A DNA stretch of 64,000 nucleotides from a candidate division KSB1 bacterium (GCA_034521575.1 JAXHMJ010000004.1:62001-126000), one strand, 5' to 3'; numbered from the stretch's first letter, positions 9,932 to 21,272 are shown. Notes: generated by a model not told the origin, from the sequence alone. Numbers and translations: made by a program.

Positions 9932-11314
9932 TTATTTCAAAACATACGTCAAACCAATGGCAAAATCTATATTGCTGCGCTGATAGATCTCCTTATAAGA
10001 GCCCAATGGTGTCTGTTCGTTCAGATAATAAGCAATCTCTTTTTCACCGTCATCATACATGGTGTACAGAGCGCCCAGATCCATAAACAGGGCTTCGGTG
10101 AGCGCCACACGCGCTCCCAAACCGACGGTATTGCTGGTGAGACTGTGACTGATATCAGTCTGATAAGCAGCACCGACACCGGTCTGTGAGTGCAAAACGC
10201 CGAGACTCAGAGTCACGTCTTCATTCAGCATATACTCGGTTCCGGCCGATACTTCAAAAAAGTTATTATCAACCAGTTCCTCGCGGCCTTCCCAGTCCGC
10301 GCCGTCATCAAAAAAGTAGGTTCCGGATACGGATGCTTTCCATTCCGGAGCAATGACATACTGAACGCCAACACCCAGAACAGCGGGAATGTCATTGCTG
10401 AAAGACACGCCGTCCGGATACATTCCGGTGCCGTCTTTTTCGGTATCGTTTTCAAGGTCAAGATCCGTGTTCATCTCATAGCGGAGTCCGATATTCAGTC
10501 CGTCCATGGGACGTACATTCAAACCAACCAGCGGAGTCACAGCTGTACCGGTCTGAGTGACATCAACCTCTTTGTCCGCCACCATAGCAGCGTACTGAGA
10601 CATTCCCAACGTATTGAACAGATGATAAGCAGACACCAGCTTGCCCTGCGGATTCACATCCGGTATAGTCGGATTGATTTTCACATCAGCAAGAGCACCG
10701 TCATAGGTATTGACTGCATAAATATAACGCGCGCCTGCGGACACACTGACCATGGGATGCAGGTCGTATGCGGCGTTGAATTGAAATCCCCAGAAAATGG
10801 AACTGCCCTCGAGATTTACGGAAACATCATATTGCGATGTCGGAACCGGGCCGCCCATTGCTTCCGGTAAATTTGACAGAATTAACGGCAGTTTGGCCAC
10901 GTCGGTTTCAAAAGAAGGCAGACCCTCGGCATAATCAGCCGTACCGCCGCCGCCAGTGGGGCCAACACCCAGGGACAAAGCCAGTTTGTTGCGTTTCCAC
11001 ACAACATAGGCATTGGGGAATGTGGGGACTGTAACCTCACCCACAAATTCTTCATCATTCAGATAAGGAAATTTGTTAATGATTGTTTTTTCCTGAAAAA
11101 TTGTCTGACTGCTGACAGAAAAATACCAGCCATCTTGCAAATCAACCAAACCGGCCGGATTAAAATAGACCGCATCTACATCGGTTGAAGCGTTGCGTGA
11201 CAAATTGCGCACAAACGCCGCACTTTGGTTGGTATTCGTAATGATGCCCCCTGCAAGTACAAACTGTGCTGCGATGAGCAGCACCAAAATCACGACACAC
11301 CCTTTAAGATACAT
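9932..11314 (-). CDS. OMPP1/FadL/TodX-family outer-membrane transporter
   Basis: 460 residues from ATG 11314, chosen because AAAGGAG lies just before it and a signal peptide (MYLKGCVVILVLLIAAQFVLAGG) starts there. The mature N-terminus GGIITNTNQSAAFVRNLSRNAS and the following DAVYFNPAGL are typical of the FadL family, which imports hydrophobic compounds through a 14-strand barrel. The C-terminus ends IDFAIGLTYVLK, a barrel-end signature. It is followed by a clear hairpin terminator and is a single-gene unit. The substrate cannot be told from the sequence. Confidence 0.88.
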   Translation of the reverse strand: MYLKGCVVILVLLIAAQFVLAGGIITNTNQSAAFVRNLSRNASTDVDAVYFNPAGLVDLQDGWYFSVSSQTIFQEKTIINKFPYLNDEEFVGEVTVPTFPNAYVVWKRNKLALSLGVGPTGGGGTADYAEGLPSFETDVAKLPLILSNLPEAMGGPVPTSQYDVSVNLEGSSIFWGFQFNAAYDLHPMVSVSAGARYIYAVNTYDGALADVKINPTIPDVNPQGKLVSAYHLFNTLGMSQYAAMVADKEVDVTQTGTAVTPLVGLNVRPMDGLNIGLRYEMNTDLDLENDTEKDGTGMYPDGVSFSNDIPAVLGVGVQYVIAPEWKASVSGTYFFDDGADWEGREELVDNNFFEVSAGTEYMLNEDVTLSLGVLHSQTGVGAAYQTDISHSLTSNTVGLGARVALTEALFMDLGALYTMYDDGEKEIAYYLNEQTPLGSYKEIYQRSNIDFAIGLTYVLK

Positions 11315-11458
11315 AGCCGCTCCTTTTGTTAGTGAATACATTAAATGAACACAATTCAAGATAGGAATTATATTAAAGATGCACAAGTATTTTTTAATAT
11401 TATTTTAACATTTTTCAACGGATGACAGAGAACCAGCGGTCTGCATCAATGACGTTGG

Positions 11459-12436
11459 TTAATAGGCGCCGCGAATATGATCTTTGACATGTTCCTGATA
11501 AAAACGACGCAGTTGTTCGTGAATTTCAGGCGACAGTGAGGGCAGATCACCGGCCGACGTATTGGAAACCACATGTTCGGTATTCGAAGCGCCGGGTATG
11601 ATTACACTGACCTCCGGAAAGTCCAGAATCCAGCGAAGCGCAAACTGCGCCATGGACCAGTTCTGCGGCACAAACGGCTTTAACTGATCCGACAGTTCCA
11701 CACCTTTTTCAAAAGGCAATCCGGCGAATGTTTCCCCCACATTGAACATTTCACCGTTGCGGTTAAAAGACCGATGATCCTGCGGGGAAAAAGTCGAGTC
11801 TTTTGTAAATTTACCCGCCAGGAGTCCGCTTGCCAGAGGCAGACGAATAATCAAGGCGACATTTTTCTCTTTGGCCTTTTTAAACAATTCATCGATCGGT
11901 TTTTGTCTGAAAATATTAAAAATAACCTGCAGCGACGCCAGATCATCCTGTTCCAGGCAGATCAATCCTTCTTCCACGGTTTCTACACTGGCGCCGAAAT
12001 AACGGATCAATCCTTCTTCTTTCAAGCGGCGCAGCCAGTCAAACACTTTGCCTTCCTGCAAATGATGCCTGGGAATGCAGTGCAGCTGCGTCAGATCAAG
12101 CCGGTCCACACCCAAACGTTTCAAAGATTCTTCGGTGGATTGTTTGAACAAATCCAAAGAGTAATCATCAGGGTAACCGCGCAGGCGGCCCAGCTTGGTT
12201 GCGATAAACAGATGAGCCCGCGATTCCTTGATAAACTCGCCGATCAATTCTTCGCTTCTGCCGGTTCCGTAAACATTGGCTGTATCAAAAAAAGTGACGC
12301 CCCGTTCCACGGCGGTCTGCATAATAGACATGGCGGTTTGATCCGTTAGTTCTCCCCAGTCCCCGCCGAATTGCCAGGTTCCCAATCCCACTTTTGATAC
12401 ATTTTCCTGTGTCGCTCCAAAATGTCTCGTCTTCAT
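11459..12436 (-). CDS. Aldo/keto reductase
   Basis: 325 residues from ATG 12436, which has AGGAGA 6 bases upstream. The family tetrad is visible: Asp and Tyr in FFDTANVYGTGRSEELIGE, Lys in FIATKLGR, His in LTQLHCI. The NADPH-binding end is seen in VSVIIPGASNTEHV. It would reduce aldehydes or ketones, or oxidise sugars, in the cytoplasm. The gene points away from the ilv leader region, which starts 140 bases upstream. Confidence 0.9.
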   Translation of the reverse strand: MKTRHFGATQENVSKVGLGTWQFGGDWGELTDQTAMSIMQTAVERGVTFFDTANVYGTGRSEELIGEFIKESRAHLFIATKLGRLRGYPDDYSLDLFKQSTEESLKRLGVDRLDLTQLHCIPRHHLQEGKVFDWLRRLKEEGLIRYFGASVETVEEGLICLEQDDLASLQVIFNIFRQKPIDELFKKAKEKNVALIIRLPLASGLLAGKFTKDSTFSPQDHRSFNRNGEMFNVGETFAGLPFEKGVELSDQLKPFVPQNWSMAQFALRWILDFPEVSVIIPGASNTEHVVSNTSAGDLPSLSPEIHEQLRRFYQEHVKDHIRGAY

Positions 12437-12575
12437 AAATCTCTCCTGTACTCTTTTTTTTATTGTCACCTTCAATAACAGTTTGATGAGGCACAATCAT
12501 TCCGTCACTGTAGAATAAAATGTAGTGAAAATCAAAACCAGAAGCAGATTGATTGACAATTAATTATATTTTTGC

Positions 12576-12604
12576 TTGACTTTGTCTTGAAAAAGCCCTA
12601 ATTT
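12576..12604 (+). promoter_or_regulatory. Promoter of the ilv-leu-cimA operon
   Basis: TTGACT (12576-12581), 17 bases, TAATTT (12599-12604). It lies 46 bases before the leader ORF start, consistent with a short 5-prime leader. Confidence 0.6.
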
Positions 12605-12650
12605 TCCGAATTACTAACCGAATTGAATTCATTCATGCTCAGGACAAAAC

Positions 12651-12845
12651 GTGTTTTTCACAAACTCACACATACCGACACTCACACGCGCAGCATTCGC
12701 CAATGGTATGGCTTGTTCTGACAGCAAAGGCAACCGGGTTGTTCCGCTCGTTGTCAATGAAATCATCTCCCTGCCTGTTGTATGGGTCGTACTAAACATT
12801 ATAGTACTACCTCTCGTTATTATTAACCTCTTGCTCCTGAAATAG
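12651..12845 (+). CDS. Branched-chain amino acid leader peptide
   Basis: A 64-codon ORF with a GTG start, AGGA 6 bases upstream (12641-12644), and an alternative in-frame ATG at 12708. The last 35 residues contain 10 Val, 9 Leu and 6 Ile, with runs such as VVPLVV, NEII, LPVVWVVLNII, LPLVII and a final LLLLK. This is the pattern of an attenuator peptide sensing all three branched-chain aminoacyl-tRNAs. It ends 156 bases before ilvB, and stems overlapping its last codons can switch partners. A ribosome stalling on these codons would control expression of the operon. Confidence 0.85.
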   Translation: MFFTNSHIPTLTRAAFANGMACSDSKGNRVVPLVVNEIISLPVVWVVLNIIVLPLVIINLLLLK

Positions 12846-12925
12846 CAAACAGGGTGTAAGAGGCCAATCAAACACACAAATTTTCCACAAATAATCATTT
12901 TCTTTACTATAGCCTCTGCACCCTG
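12827..12925 (+). promoter_or_regulatory. ilv attenuator: alternative RNA stems
   Basis: Segment 1 (12827-12839, CCTCTTGCTCCTG, the last Leu codons) can pair with segment 2 (12850-12863, CAGGGTGTAAGAGG) through CCTCTT/AAGAGG and CCTG/CAGG, with the leader stop codon in the loop. Segment 2 can instead pair with segment 3 (12912-12925, GCCTCTGCACCCTG) through 13 base pairs with one small bulge. The two structures exclude each other, as in classical attenuators. No T-tract follows segment 3, so the off-state (Rho, or masking of the ilvB start) is unresolved. A small hairpin GTACTA/TAGTAC also lies inside the control codons (12789-12807). Confidence 0.6.
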
Positions 12926-13001
12926 GGAAAAGACTGCTAAGACAGGTTTCACAGGCGGGAAAAGAGTTTGAAACAAAAAACAATAAAAAATGAGGATTTC
13001 C

Positions 13002-14721
13002 ATGACTGGTGCAGAAATGTTACTCTACGCATTTACAAAAGAAAAGGTTAAAGCGGTTTTTGGCTATCCCGGCGGTGCGGTCATTGACATCTTTGACAAG
13101 CTGTACGATTCAGATACCGCCTTTTTCCTCACACGGCATGAACAGGGCGCAGCCCACGCAGCAGACGGTTATGCGCGCGCGTCCGGAGAGGTCGGAGTCT
13201 GTATCGCCACATCAGGCCCCGGCGCCACGAATCTGGTAACCGGACTGGCTACGGCTTATATGGACTCGATTCCGGTGGTCGCCATCACCGGACAAGTCAA
13301 CACCAGCCTGATCGGCAACGACGCATTTCAGGAAGCGGATACCGTCGGTATTACACGCTCAATCACCAAACACAACTATCTGGTCAACAATGTAGACGAT
13401 CTGCCGCGCATCTTAAAGTCCGCGTTTTATATTGCGCGCACCGGCCGTCCCGGTCCGGTCGTGGTGGACCTGCCGAAAGATATTCAGCAGGCCGTGACCC
13501 AGGTGCCCTATCCGGATACCATTGACATCCCCAGCTACAAACCCACCATGGAGGGCCACAAACAGCAGATTAAAAAAGTGGCCCAGGCCATTGCTGAAGC
13601 CGAACGCCCGGTCATTTACGCCGGCGGCGGCGTGGTGGCCAGTGAAGCCAGCGACGAGCTGCGCAAACTGGCGGAAATTGCCGATATCCCGGTGACCACC
13701 ACTCTGATGGGACTCGGGTACATTTTCCGAAACCGACGAACGCGCTTTGAAAATGCTGGGTATGCACGGCACGGAATACGCCAATTATGCCATTCAGGAA
13801 TGCGACCTGCTTATTGCTGCGGGCGCGCGATTTGACGATCGCGTGACCGGCAAGGTTGAACACTTTGCCTCCAGGGCCAAAGTTGTACATATTGACATTG
13901 ACCCCACCACCATCCGCAAAAATGTTGAGGTTCATCTTCCGGTGGTCGGTGATATTAAATCCGTACTCGGGATGCTGAACACCGTTGTCAAACCCAAACA
14001 ACACAAGGCCTGGCGGCAAAAAATTGCGGACTGGAAAAAGAATCATCCGTTGACCTACGCCGAAAACGGCCGCATTCAGCCCCAGTACGTGATCGAGCAA
14101 ATCGCGGATCTGGCCAAACACCGCGCCATTATCGCCACCGAAGTGGGTCAGAACCAGATGTGGGCGGCCCAGTATTACGATTATGTGCAACCGCGCACGT
14201 TCCTGACCTCCGGCGGTCTCGGGACCATGGGCTATGGATTTCCGGCCGCCCTCGGTGCACAGGTGGCTCACCCGGATTCCCTGGTTGTGGACATTGCCGG
14301 CGACGGCAGTATCCAGATGAACATCCAGGAACTGGCCACCGCAGTGGTTTACAATATCCCGGTCAAAATAATCATCTTAAACAATCATTCTCTGGGTATG
14401 GTGCGCCAGTGGCAGGGAATTTTTTACAACCGGCGGTTTTCCTCAACCTGTCTGAAACGCCGCGCCACCTGTCCCTCGCACTGTGACCGCTCCGGCGACC
14501 AGTGTCCGGCTTATATTCCGGACTTTGTCAAACTGGCCGAGGCGTACGGCGCCACCGGATTGTTTGCCGATCAACCGGATCAGGTGCGGCCGACGCTGGA
14601 AAAAGCATTCAAAACACCGGGCCCGGTTGTGGTTGAATTTACCATTGATGAAGATGAAAACGTGTATCCGATGGTGCCGGCAGGCGCCCCCATTGATAAA
14701 ATGATAAGAGGGATGGCATAA
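13002..14721 (+). CDS. ilvB: Acetolactate synthase large subunit (frameshifted)
   Basis: Catalyses condensation of pyruvate (or pyruvate and 2-oxobutyrate), the first common step to Val, Leu and Ile. ATG 13002 is preferred over ATG 12990 because GAGGA (12993-12997) then serves as ribosome site. Thiamine-diphosphate enzyme features: FGYPGGAVIDIFD, the Glu-containing RHEQGAAHAADGYARASG, and GDGSIQMNIQELATA with NN at the end. One extra base near 13720 shifts the frame (GLG then TFSETDERALKMLG); this operon must be functional, so an assembly error is likely. Codons 14449-14505 encode an insert with four cysteines (C-x6-C-x3-C-x6-C) after the GMVRQWQ motif. Confidence 0.92.
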
Positions 14722-15209
14722 TGAGACATATTATTAATCTTGAAGTAGAGAACAACGCGGGCGTCCTCGCCCGCATCGCGGGACTGTTCAGCGCCCGCGG
14801 TTTCAATATCGACAGCCTGTCTGTCGCCAATACGGACAGTGATGATATTTCCAGAATGACCCTGGTGGTTCAGGGTGACGATGCTATTATTGAACAGGTG
14901 AACAAACAGCTGAACAAGCTGATTGATGTCATTCGGGTGACCGATATCACCAAAAACAACTATGTGGACCGGGAGCTGCTGCTGGTGCGTGTCAACTGCC
15001 CGCCCAATCAGCGCGCAGATGTCTCACAGGTCGCCGAAATATTTGGCGCCAAAGTGGTGGACATTGGCCCCAAAACCCTGACACTTGAAGTGATCGGATC
15101 TGAGCAGAAAATTGACGCGTTTGTCGAGACCGTGCGCCCGTACGGGCTCAAAGAAGTGGCGCGCAGCGGTCCGGTGACCATGCTGCGTGAAGCCGCCAAA
15201 CGAAATTAA
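14721..15209 (+). CDS. ilvN: Acetolactate synthase small (regulatory) subunit
   Basis: 162 residues. The N-terminal ACT domain (about 2-75) reads HIINLEVENNAGVLARIAGL then FNIDSLSVANTD, the valine-binding surface of IlvN/IlvH. The C-terminal domain begins around ELLLVRVNCP. The ilvB stop and this ATG share a base (TAATG), so translation is coupled. It binds IlvB and gives feedback inhibition. Confidence 0.96.
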   Translation: MRHIINLEVENNAGVLARIAGLFSARGFNIDSLSVANTDSDDISRMTLVVQGDDAIIEQVNKQLNKLIDVIRVTDITKNNYVDRELLLVRVNCPPNQRADVSQVAEIFGAKVVDIGPKTLTLEVIGSEQKIDAFVETVRPYGLKEVARSGPVTMLREAAKRN

Positions 15210-15229
15210 ACATTAACCAGAATATATAA

Positions 15230-16234
<1,005 letters not shown>

Positions 16235-16247
16235 AGGAGTCTGTGTT

Positions 16248-17793
16248 TTGGATAAAAACCGAGTTCTTGTATTTGATACCACCTTACGCGACGGTGAACA
16301 ATCACCGGGCGCCAGTTTGAATGTGCAGGATAAATTGAATATTGCACATCAGCTCGCCCGCCTGGGTGTGGATGTCATCGAAGCGGGATTTCCGATTTCA
16401 AGCCGGGCCCAGTTCGATGCGGTCAAACAAATATCGGAAAACGTGCAGGGTCCAGCCATTGCCGGACTGGCGCGCTGTGTTCAAAGTGACATCGAAAACG
16501 CCGCCAAAGCATTGGAAAAAGCAAAAAAACCGCGCATTCATACCTTTGTCGCCACGTCCAGGATTCATCTGGAGAAAAAATTCGGAAAATCCAAAGATGA
16601 TATTTTAGAAATGGCGGTAAAAAATGTTGAACTGGCGCGCAAGTATGTCGATGACGTTGAATTTTCCCCGGAAGATTCATCGCGCACCGGCAAGGACTAT
16701 TTGTTCCAGGTCGTGGAAGCTGCCATCAACGCCGGCGCTTCCACCATCAACATTCCCGATACCGTGGGTTATGCCACCCCGGATGAATTTGGAGAGCGCA
16801 TCCGCAGAGATCATCGAAACCGTGCCCAATATGCACAAAGCCATTCTCAGTGTGCATTGTCACAATGATCTGGGACTGGCTGTCGCGAATACGCTGGCCG
16901 CCATCCGCAACGGCGCCCAGCAGGTGGAAGTGACCATCAACGGTATCGGTGAACGCGCCGGTAACGCCTCACTGGAAGAAGTGGTGATGGCCCTGAAAGC
17001 GCGTAACAATTTCTATCAGAAAACCACGGGCATCAACACCCGGGAAATCACCCACACCAGCCGCATGGTCAGCAGCCTGACCGGCATGTCGGTGCAGCCC
17101 AACAAGGCGATTGTCGGCAGCAATGCGTTTGCGCACGAAGCCGGTATTCACCAGGACGCTATGATCAAACATGCCAGCACCTACGAGATCATGACCCCGG
17201 CGGAAATCGGTCTGGATGCCAGCCGCATTGTGCTCGGCCGCCACTCCGGCCGTCACGGACTGAAACAAAGACTGCAGGAACTCGGCTATGTCCTGGATAA
17301 AGGGGAAATGGACCGTGTGTACGAACGTTTTCTTGAAATCGCGGACAAGAAAAAAGAAGTGTTTGATCAGGATCTGATTGCCATTGTCGGCGACGAATAT
17401 CAGGAATACGAAGAGACGTTTCATCTGGACTATTTTCACATCACCAGCGGCAATTCGGTGCTGCCCACCGCCACGATCCAGTTGCTGCGCGGTGAAGACA
17501 ATTTCAGAGACGCCTCGGTGGGCGACGGTCCCATTGACGCCGCGTTCCGGGCCATTGAAAAAATCGTGGACCGTCCGCTGGTACTGGAAGAATACTCGCT
17601 GCGCGGCGTGACCGGCGGCAAGGACGCCATGGGCGAAGTGGTGGTGCGTCTGCGCCAGGGTGATTACAAAATCCTGGGGCGCGGCGCCTCGACCGATGTG
17701 ATTGAAGCCAGTATCCGCGCTTTTGTCAATGCGCTCAACCGGATGCTGCACATGGAACAAAACGGCAAGTTTGACTCGAATGAACAGGTATAA
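16248..17793 (+). CDS. leuA: 2-isopropylmalate synthase (frameshifted)
   Basis: First committed step of leucine synthesis: acetyl-CoA plus 2-oxoisovalerate. Start TTG 16248 follows GAGGAG and lies 13 bases after ilvC. Catalytic-barrel motifs are [16 protein letters not shown] at the N-terminus and the HxH metal site in [15 protein letters not shown]. The C-terminal regulatory domain (from about residue 380) reads [18 protein letters not shown]. One extra base near 16800 breaks the frame between DEFGERIR and [11 protein letters not shown]. Length about 515 residues is normal. Confidence 0.93.
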
Positions 17794-17838
17794 ACAAGCA
17801 TACGGCGGTCACGCCGCAACAGGAGGAAACCAACAGGC

Positions 17839-18906
17839 ATGCAAACCGACACCACAATAACCGTGCTGCCGGGCGACGGCATCGGCCCCGAAGTCACCGC
17901 GGAAGCGGTCAAGGTGCTAAAGGCGTTAGCCGGGTCAAGTGATTTGAATTTTGAATTCAACTATGCCGATGTGGGCGGCTGCGCGGTGGACAAGCACAAC
18001 ACACCGCTTCCGAAAGCCACACTTGAACAATGTAAATCCAGTGATGCGGTTCTGATGGGCGCCATCGGCGCGCCGCAGTACGACGAACTGCCCGGACACC
18101 TGCGGCCGGAACGCGGTCTCCTGGACCTGCGCAAAGGCCTGGGACTGTACGCCAATCTGCGTCCCGCGCGCGTGTATCCGGCGCTGGCGTCCGCATCAAC
18201 GCTAAAACCCGAGTACATCGAAAACGTGGATATTCTCATTGTCCGCGAGCTCACCGGCGGTATTTATTTCGGCACGCCGCAGGAGATCAACGAGTCCGGT
18301 GGAGAAGCGCGCAGCACCATGGTATACCAGAAACATGAAATTAAACGCATCGCCCGCGTCGCCTTTAAAGCCGCCGGCAAACGCGGGAACCGCGTCTGCT
18401 CCGTGGACAAGGCCAATGTGCTGGATGTCTCCAAATACTGGCGCCGGATTGTCAAAGAGACGGCAACCGAGTATCCGGATATCGAGCTCAGTCATATGTA
18501 CGTGGACAATTGCGCCATGCAGCTGGTGCGCTATCCGGCTCAGTTTGATGTGATTGTCACCGGCAATATGTTCGGCGACATTCTCAGCGACGAAGCGTCC
18601 ATGCTCACCGGCTCTCTGGGCATGCTGCCCTCCGCCAGTCTGGGCGACGACTATGCGCTGTACGAGCCCGTGCACGGATCCGCGCCGGATATTGCCGGAC
18701 AGGGCAAAGCCAATCCCATTGCCACCATTGCGTCAGCGGCCATGATGCTGCAATACACCCTGAACCGTCCCGATCTGGCCGAAACCATTGAACAGGCCAT
18801 TGAAACAACCCTGATTGCAGGCTGCCGCACCGCGGATATCGCCATGAACGGCGAAACCCCGGTCAGCACGGCGGACATGGGACAGGAAATCGTTAAAAAT
18901 CTATAA
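17839..18906 (+). CDS. leuB: 3-isopropylmalate dehydrogenase
   Basis: 355 residues, intact. The N-terminus has [16 protein letters not shown]. The substrate loop with Arg residues is in [22 protein letters not shown]. The metal and nucleotide region is in [20 protein letters not shown]. It oxidises and decarboxylates 3-isopropylmalate with NAD. AGGAGG lies upstream of the ATG with rather long spacing (about 13 bases). The leuCD isomerase genes are not in this window. Confidence 0.96.
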   Translation: MQTDTTITVLPGDGIGPEVTAEAVKVLKALAGSSDLNFEFNYADVGGCAVDKHNTPLPKATLEQCKSSDAVLMGAIGAPQYDELPGHLRPERGLLDLRKGLGLYANLRPARVYPALASASTLKPEYIENVDILIVRELTGGIYFGTPQEINESGGEARSTMVYQKHEIKRIARVAFKAAGKRGNRVCSVDKANVLDVSKYWRRIVKETATEYPDIELSHMYVDNCAMQLVRYPAQFDVIVTGNMFGDILSDEASMLTGSLGMLPSASLGDDYALYEPVHGSAPDIAGQGKANPIATIASAAMMLQYTLNRPDLAETIEQAIETTLIAGCRTADIAMNGETPVSTADMGQEIVKNL

Positions 18907-18927
18907 TACTATGACTATGAGACGTTT

Positions 18928-20510
18928 ATGAGCACGTTGACCCTATATGACACCACCCTGCGCGACGGATCCCAGGCAGAAGGGATCTCGTTTTCCGCAG
19001 AGGACAAAATCAAGATCGCCAAAAAACTGGCCGCGTTCGGCGTTGATTATATCGAAGGCGGCTGGCCGGGATCCAATCCCAAGGATATGGAGTTTTTCCG
19101 CCGCGCCCGCGACATCAACTGGGGCAAAACGAAAATCGCCGCGTTCGGCAGCACCCGGCGCGCCAAATTTAGTGTACAGGACGATCAGAATATCAAGCTG
19201 CTGCTAAAAGCCGATACCCCGGCGGTGACGGTGTTTGGTAAAACCTGGGATCTGCATGTGACCGAAGGCCTGCGCACCACCCTAAAGACCAATCTGGAGA
19301 TGATCTATGATTCCGTGGCCTATCTCAAGGATCAGGACAAACAGGTGATCTATGATGCCGAGCATTTCTTTGACGGCTTTGCGCACAATCCGGATTACGC
19401 GCTGCAGACCCTGGAAGCGGCGCAGCGCGGCGGCGCCGAGTGCCTGGTGCTGTGCGATACCAACGGCGGCACTCTGCCGCATCAGGTGCAGGATATGATC
19501 GAGGCGCACTCAGGCGCACGGATTCGACGTGCCGCTGGGCATGCACGCCCACAACGATTCGGATGTGGCGGTGGCCAACAGTCTGGCCGCCATTCAGCTG
19601 GGACTGTATCACGTGCAGGGTACCATGAACGGGTATGGCGAACGCTGCGGCAACGCCAATCTGTGTTCAGTGATCCCGAATGTGGCGCTGAAAACAGATA
19701 TCAAGCTCAGCCGCCGGGTCAAGCTCAAAGACCTGACCCGACTCTCCCGCTATATCAGTGAAACCGCCAACATGCAGCATGAGGAAAAAGCCGCGTTTGT
19801 CGGCAACAGCGCCTTTGCGCACAAAGGCGGCATTCACGTCAGCGCCATCAAGCGCAACCGCCGCACCTATGAACACATCGATCCGGAACAGGTCGGCAAC
19901 CATCAGCGCGTGCTGGTGTCGGATCAGGCCGGACAGAGCAACGTGCTGCACAAGGCCGAGGAAATGGGCTATAAACTGTCCAAAGACGCGGATATCAAAC
20001 AGATCGTCGAGCGCATGAAAGAACTGGAACATCTCGGATATCAGTTCGAAGACGCGCTCGGCTCCTTTGAGGTGCTGCTGCACAAGACCACGGGACAACA
20101 CAAGGACTTTTTTGAACTCAAAAGCGCCAGGGTGATGATCGACAAGCATGAAAACGGCGATTTATACTCTGAGGCCATTGTCAAAGTCACGGTCGACGGC
20201 ATGCTGGAACACACCGCATCCGAAGGCACCGGACCGGTCGATGCCCTGGACGAGGCCTTGCGCAAGGGTCTGGAACCGTTTTATCCGTCCCTGAAACACG
20301 CATGAAACTCACGGACTATAAGGTGCGAGTGCTGAACAGCACCGAGGGGGCGCCGCCGCCAAGGTGCGCGTGTTCATCGAATCCCAGGACGAAAACATGG
20401 TCTGGGGCACCGTCGGCGTCTCGGAAAACATCATCGAAGCCAGCTGGCAGGCCCTGGTCGACCGCATTACCTATAAACTCATGCGCGAAGAGCAGGCAGC
20501 CCCGGAATGA
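18928..20510 (+). CDS. cimA: Citramalate synthase (three frameshifts)
   Basis: Condenses pyruvate with acetyl-CoA to citramalate, giving 2-oxobutyrate for isoleucine without threonine deaminase. The N-terminus [18 protein letters not shown] with [10 protein letters not shown] is characteristic of CimA rather than LeuA. The metal site is [18 protein letters not shown]. The C-terminus is [19 protein letters not shown]. Indels lie at about 19510, 20300 and 20350. The tail [12 protein letters not shown] to REEQAAPE reads only after correcting the last two. Total about 525 residues. It is the last operon gene; the foreign cassette array begins 3 bases after its stop. Confidence 0.9.
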
Positions 20511-20512
20511 GG

Positions 20513-20549
20513 AACAAGCGGCGGGGCTGGCCGGGTGTACGTGCTTGTT
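20513..20549 (-). other. Terminal attC-like site at the cimA junction
   Basis: AACAAGC (20513-20519) is the exact inverted repeat of GCTTGTT (20543-20549). It lies 3 bases after the cimA stop and at the stop codon of the CYTH gene. Short (37 bp) compared with the other sites; it may be a hybrid or remnant at the array end. Confidence 0.5.
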
Positions 20550-21066
20550 ATAACCTGTTTTCTTTAATCATATCAACATAAGCACTGCTGATCAGGTCTT
20601 TCGCTGAGATATTGAAAGCCTTTATCAATTCATTGGCTTTAGTCTTGCCTTCAGTCATATTCTCATTCTCTTTGAGAACAACTTCAAATTCTAAAAATTC
20701 TCCCAGATTTTCGACCTGATCCAAATGAATGCGAGTTCTTCCGATGAGATAAAGTCTACGAGTCTTTTTTACTTTCCCGCATGAACCGTATGATCTTTCT
20801 AAAATATAAAGTAAACGATCAGGTTCATGAGTGGATGTAATATGGTACTCGGATGGTTTGGGGCCGGTTATATCAGGTCGATTGTAGAATATGAGCACAC
20901 CATTGTCCTTTGAAAGAATACGGAGTTTTAGTCTTCCATTCTCACATTTGAAAAACGTATCGTCTTGTATAATAATTTCGGGTTCTGCATCAGCCAAGCT
21001 TTCAGCTTTTTTCATGCAGTAATCAAAGTCTGAAATTCTCGCTTTTATTTCTATATTTCTTGCCAT
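20548..21066 (-). CDS. CYTH-domain protein (CyaB/thiamine triphosphatase-like)
   Basis: 172 residues. The N-terminus NIEIKARI is the ExExK-type signature of the triphosphate tunnel superfamily. Further family features are KLRILSKDNGVLIFYNRPD, the arginine-rich KKTRRLYLIGRTRIHLDQV and GEFLEFEVVL. Class IV adenylate cyclases and inorganic or thiamine triphosphatases share this fold; the substrate cannot be chosen from sequence. It is the last cassette, between two attC-like sites. Confidence 0.85.
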   Translation of the reverse strand: MARNIEIKARISDFDYCMKKAESLADAEPEIIIQDDTFFKCENGRLKLRILSKDNGVLIFYNRPDITGPKPSEYHITSTHEPDRLLYILERSYGSCGKVKKTRRLYLIGRTRIHLDQVENLGEFLEFEVVLKENENMTEGKTKANELIKAFNISAKDLISSAYVDMIKENRL

Positions 21067-21088
21067 TCATTCTCTTCCAGTTCTTTAG

Positions 21089-21175
21089 AACGTCGCGCAA
21101 CCGGTAAAGCCGTTTGGCGCGGGCTTTTCCAAAGGCCGTGACAAGCGGTTTTGTGCGTGTTCATGCGCTTGTTAG
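21089..21175 (-). other. attC-like site between CYTH and the 72-residue gene
   Basis: Core AAC at 21089-21091 and GTTAG at 21171-21175. Inside, GCGCAACCG pairs imperfectly with CGGTTTTGTGC, and ACAAGCG (21141-21147) is the exact inverted repeat of CGCTTGT (21166-21172). The right end GCTTGTTAG resembles the end of the terminal site. Confidence 0.5.
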
Positions 21176-21272
21176 TGCCATCTCTCGCTAGCATTCGATC
21201 AAAGGGCCTCTATCCGAAAATGGCGTTGCGATGGTTTGTTTTATTTGTTTTTTCAATTTCATTACTTTTTCT

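Noticed and set aside
12845-12990. Intrinsic terminator in the ilv leader
   Set aside because: The 13-bp stem at 12850-12925 has a 47-base loop and is followed by GGGAAAAGAC, not by a T-run.
12629-13003. Long minus-strand ORF across the ilv leader
   Set aside because: It only mirrors the leader peptide frame, has no ribosome site and no recognisable content.
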